64,000 nucleotides of DNA from Hymenobacter sp. BT559 (GTDB lineage: Bacteria > Bacteroidota > Bacteroidia > Cytophagales > Hymenobacteraceae): assembly GCF_016427535.1 (NCBI RefSeq), contig NZ_JAELXV010000004.1, positions 124,001 through 188,000 on the forward strand. The letters are read 5' to 3'. The notes beneath the pieces were generated by a model. It was given only the letters and a program-made list of their open reading frames with translations, ran no database searches and was not told the DNA's origin. Positions 62,027 to 64,000 of this stretch are shown one piece after another; position 1 is the stretch's first letter, and each line of letters opens with the position of its first letter. Position numbers and translations under genes: made by a program.

Positions 62027-62151
62027 AGGCGCAAAGTAGCTTGAACTTTGCCGTCTGAGCCACTCTTGGCTACGCTTCATAATTCCCTCAAAGAACCAAC
62101 CGTGCTTTGCAGGACACTGCCTAGGTTCGATTACTAGGCCTTTTTACCCTG

Positions 62152-64000
62152 ATGCTACGCTGTTTACTATTTGGGCTACTGTTAGTCCTGCCGGCTACTT
62201 TGCGCGCCCAAAGTTTGCGCTTCCTTCTTCGTGACTCGACTAGTCGCCAGCCACTTATCGGGGCCAGCGTGGGCGTGCCCGGTACCGGCGTGGGCGGCAC
62301 TACCGATGCCACCGGTGCGGTGCAGCTGACGCCTGCGCCGGTCGCGGGCACCCGGCTGCGCATAGAGGCCCTAGGGTACAAGCCGCGCACCGTGGCGGCC
62401 CCTGCGGCGGGCGGCGCGCCTACTACCCTGCTGCTGGCCCCGAGCGCCGCCGAAATCGACGAAGTGGTCGTCACGGCCACCCGCACCAACTCGCGCATCG
62501 AAGACCAGCCCGAGCGCATTGAGGTGCTGGGCGAGGAGGAAATGCAAGAGGAAAACGGCATCAAGCCCGGCAACATTGCCAGCCTGCTCGGCGACTTTGC
62601 GGGCACCCAGATTCAGCCTACCTCGCCCACTACCGGCAATGCCGACTTGCGCATTCAGGGCTTGCAGGGGCAGTATTCGCAGATTTTGCGCGATGGATTG
62701 CCGCTGTACGGCGGCTTTGCGGGCAGCTTCGGCATCTTGTCGGTGCCGCCGCTCGACCTTAGGCAGATAGAGCTGCTGAAAGGCTCGAACTCGACGCTGT
62801 TTGGCGGCGGAGCTATTGCGGGCCTGGTCAACCTGGTAAGTAAAACACCTACCCTAGGCAAGTCGCAGTTTACGGCCACGCTCAACCAAAGTACTCTGCG
62901 CGAAACCAACCTCAATGGCTTCGCCGCGCAGCGCGGGCAGCGCTTCGGCTACTCGGTATTTGCGGGCCTCACGCGGCAGCAAGACGTGGACGTGGACGGC
63001 GACAGCTTCGTGGACGTGCCCCGCGTGCGTAACTTCACGGTGCACCCTAGGCTGTTTTATTACCCCAACGCGCACAGCCAGTTGGCCGTGGGCTACACCG
63101 GTACCTTCGAGAGCCGACGCGGCGGCTACCAAAACACCCTGCGCAACCAAGCGGAGGCGCTGGGCGGCACTACGTATTTCGTGAATAACGCCAGCCAGCG
63201 CCACACCGTCGATGCCATTTATACTAACGACAGCGTGGGCACGGGCCGCCTTACACTGAAGGGCGCAATTACCAATTTCGGGCGCGATGTACTGACTAAC
63301 ACGGTGGCGTTCAAAGCTAACCAAACCACCTATTACACCGAAGCCAGCTACTTGCACGACCTAGGCCGCGGCAATACTATCGTGGCCGGCGTGAACATCA
63401 ACGGCGAATTGCTGCGCAACGCTGCTGGCAGCGCCACGCCACTGCTGAGCACGTATACCTATAATACGGTCGGCGTTTTTGCCCAGGATAATTGGACGCC
63501 CACGCCGCGCTTTAACTTGCAAGCCGGCCTGCGCTACGACCACCACAACCCCTACGGCGGCTTTGTGCTGCCGCGTCTCTCGGCGCTGTGGCACGTTACC
63601 GAGCGGTTCACGGCCCGCCTCAACGGCGGCCTAGGGTACCGGGTGCCGGTGCCCTACGTCAATAGCCTCGACGAGCGCGACTACCCGCAGGTGCAGCCAC
63701 TACGCGGCCTGCGGGCCGAAACCTCGCAGGGCCTCAACGGCGACGTAAACTACGAGCACCGCTTCGGGCCCGAAACGGTGCTGAATCTCAACCAGTCGTT
63801 CTTCTACACGCGACTTCAAAACCCGCTCATCTTGCCCGATGGCGGCATCGTGGGCGGCCCCGGCTCGGCCAGCTACCAGCCCGGCAGCGGCCCGCTTACC
63901 TGGCAAAATGCCGGCTCGCCCGTCGTTACGAAGGGCCTCGAAACCTACGTGCGCCTGCGCGCCCACGAGACCGAGCTGTACCTAGGGTACGTGTTTACCT
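62152..64000 (+). CDS. TonB-dependent receptor (5' part, truncated by the window end)
   Basis: Outer-membrane active transporter; at least 616 residues, continuing beyond the window. A signal peptide (MLRCLLFGLLLVLPATLRAQ) is followed by a carboxypeptidase-like regulatory domain (residues 22-95), the plug start EIDEVVVTATRTNSRIEDQP, plug elements DLRIQGLQGQYSQILRDGLP and FGGGAIAGLVNLVSK, then barrel strands such as RFNLQAGLRYDHH. It is the vitamin-B12/siderophore-like type with regulatory extension; no SusD is seen. Substrate is unknown. Confidence 0.93.
   Translation, partial: MLRCLLFGLLLVLPATLRAQSLRFLLRDSTSRQPLIGASVGVPGTGVGGTTDATGAVQLTPAPVAGTRLRIEALGYKPRTVAAPAAGGAPTTLLLAPSAAEIDEVVVTATRTNSRIEDQPERIEVLGEEEMQEENGIKPGNIASLLGDFAGTQIQPTSPTTGNADLRIQGLQGQYSQILRDGLPLYGGFAGSFGILSVPPLDLRQIELLKGSNSTLFGGGAIAGLVNLVSKTPTLGKSQFTATLNQSTLRETNLNGFAAQRGQRFGYSVFAGLTRQQDVDVDGDSFVDVPRVRNFTVHPRLFYYPNAHSQLAVGYTGTFESRRGGYQNTLRNQAEALGGTTYFVNNASQRHTVDAIYTNDSVGTGRLTLKGAITNFGRDVLTNTVAFKANQTTYYTEASYLHDLGRGNTIVAGVNINGELLRNAAGSATPLLSTYTYNTVGVFAQDNWTPTPRFNLQAGLRYDHHNPYGGFVLPRLSALWHVTERFTARLNGGLGYRVPVPYVNSLDERDYPQVQPLRGLRAETSQGLNGDVNYEHRFGPETVLNLNQSFFYTRLQNPLILPDGGIVGGPGSASYQPGSGPLTWQNAGSPVVTKGLETYVRLRAHETELYLGYVFT

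Noticed and set aside
57278..64000. GH32 enzyme plus TonB-dependent receptor considered as a fructan utilisation locus
   Set aside because: They are separated by unrelated genes on the other strand and no SusD or sugar regulator is present.
1..64000. tRNA, rRNA, riboswitch and CRISPR signals
   Set aside because: Reading of the intergenic gaps showed no cloverleaf, no rRNA-like sequence, no known riboswitch core and no spaced direct repeats.

Overview
The window looks like the chromosome of a high-GC Bacteroidota of the Cytophagales, most likely Hymenobacter or a close relative. This is inferred from several things: lineage-typical families (DUF4290 beside murA, DUF5606, DUF4846, PorT beside UbiE, a PorE-type OmpA protein), TAnnTTTG-type -7 boxes upstream of several genes, almost no Shine-Dalgarno signals, and a MurA with Asp in place of the catalytic Cys. 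It is mostly core genome. I see no phage, insertion sequence, CRISPR array, rRNA or tRNA gene.

Layout: 188-6554 is a tripartite RND efflux operon whose outer-membrane channel carries an unusual Gly/Thr loop. 6624-11231 (minus) holds bcp peroxiredoxin, an exported esterase, a small beta-barrel protein, a GAF protein, a pirin and a DUF3109 protein. 11475-18064 (plus) has a UvrD/PcrA helicase, DUF4290-murA, and two tandem DUF4349 lipoproteins. 18132-19598 (minus) has a holin-like membrane protein and a ureohydrolase. 19705-27215 (minus) is a complete but minimal chemosensory cluster: a giant soluble poly-HAMP receptor, CheW, CheY, CheA and CheC, without CheR, CheB or CheD. 27435-33426 (plus) has topA, DUF4846, a BatA-like VWA protein, a TTAACCA heptamer array, a YggS-type PLP protein and an esterase. 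33543-38241 (minus) has an SDR, porT overlapping ubiE, and porE (type IX secretion and gliding machinery). 38669-49581 has engB, a TonB-C protein, DUF5606, fbp (minus), lysC, a GNAT protein (minus), a 2-Cys peroxiredoxin, waaA, rsgA, a NERD-like membrane protein and a beta-hydroxyacid dehydrogenase. 49673-55912 has fasciclin, cyclophilin, a small lipoprotein, and a MoxR-type AAA+ / exported Ppx-like lipoprotein / VWA group, then DUF427. 56101-64000 has an acyl-ACP desaturase, a GH32 fructanase, a three-gene operon ending in a GbsR/MarR regulator and headed by a perfect 42-bp palindrome, a nucleotidyltransferase, and a TonB-dependent receptor that runs off the end.

The most distinctive signals are: (i) the hexamer CCTAGG, about 100 copies by eye, several times what base composition predicts, in both coding and intergenic DNA; (ii) the poly-HAMP chemosensory cluster, with a near-identical 276-bp repeat within the receptor gene; (iii) several families of intergenic inverted repeats and very long hairpins; (iv) the exported Ppx/GppA-like lipoprotein next to a MoxR ATPase and a VWA protein. 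Gene starts were moved inward from the longest open frame wherever a signal peptide, lipobox or family N-terminus indicated it.
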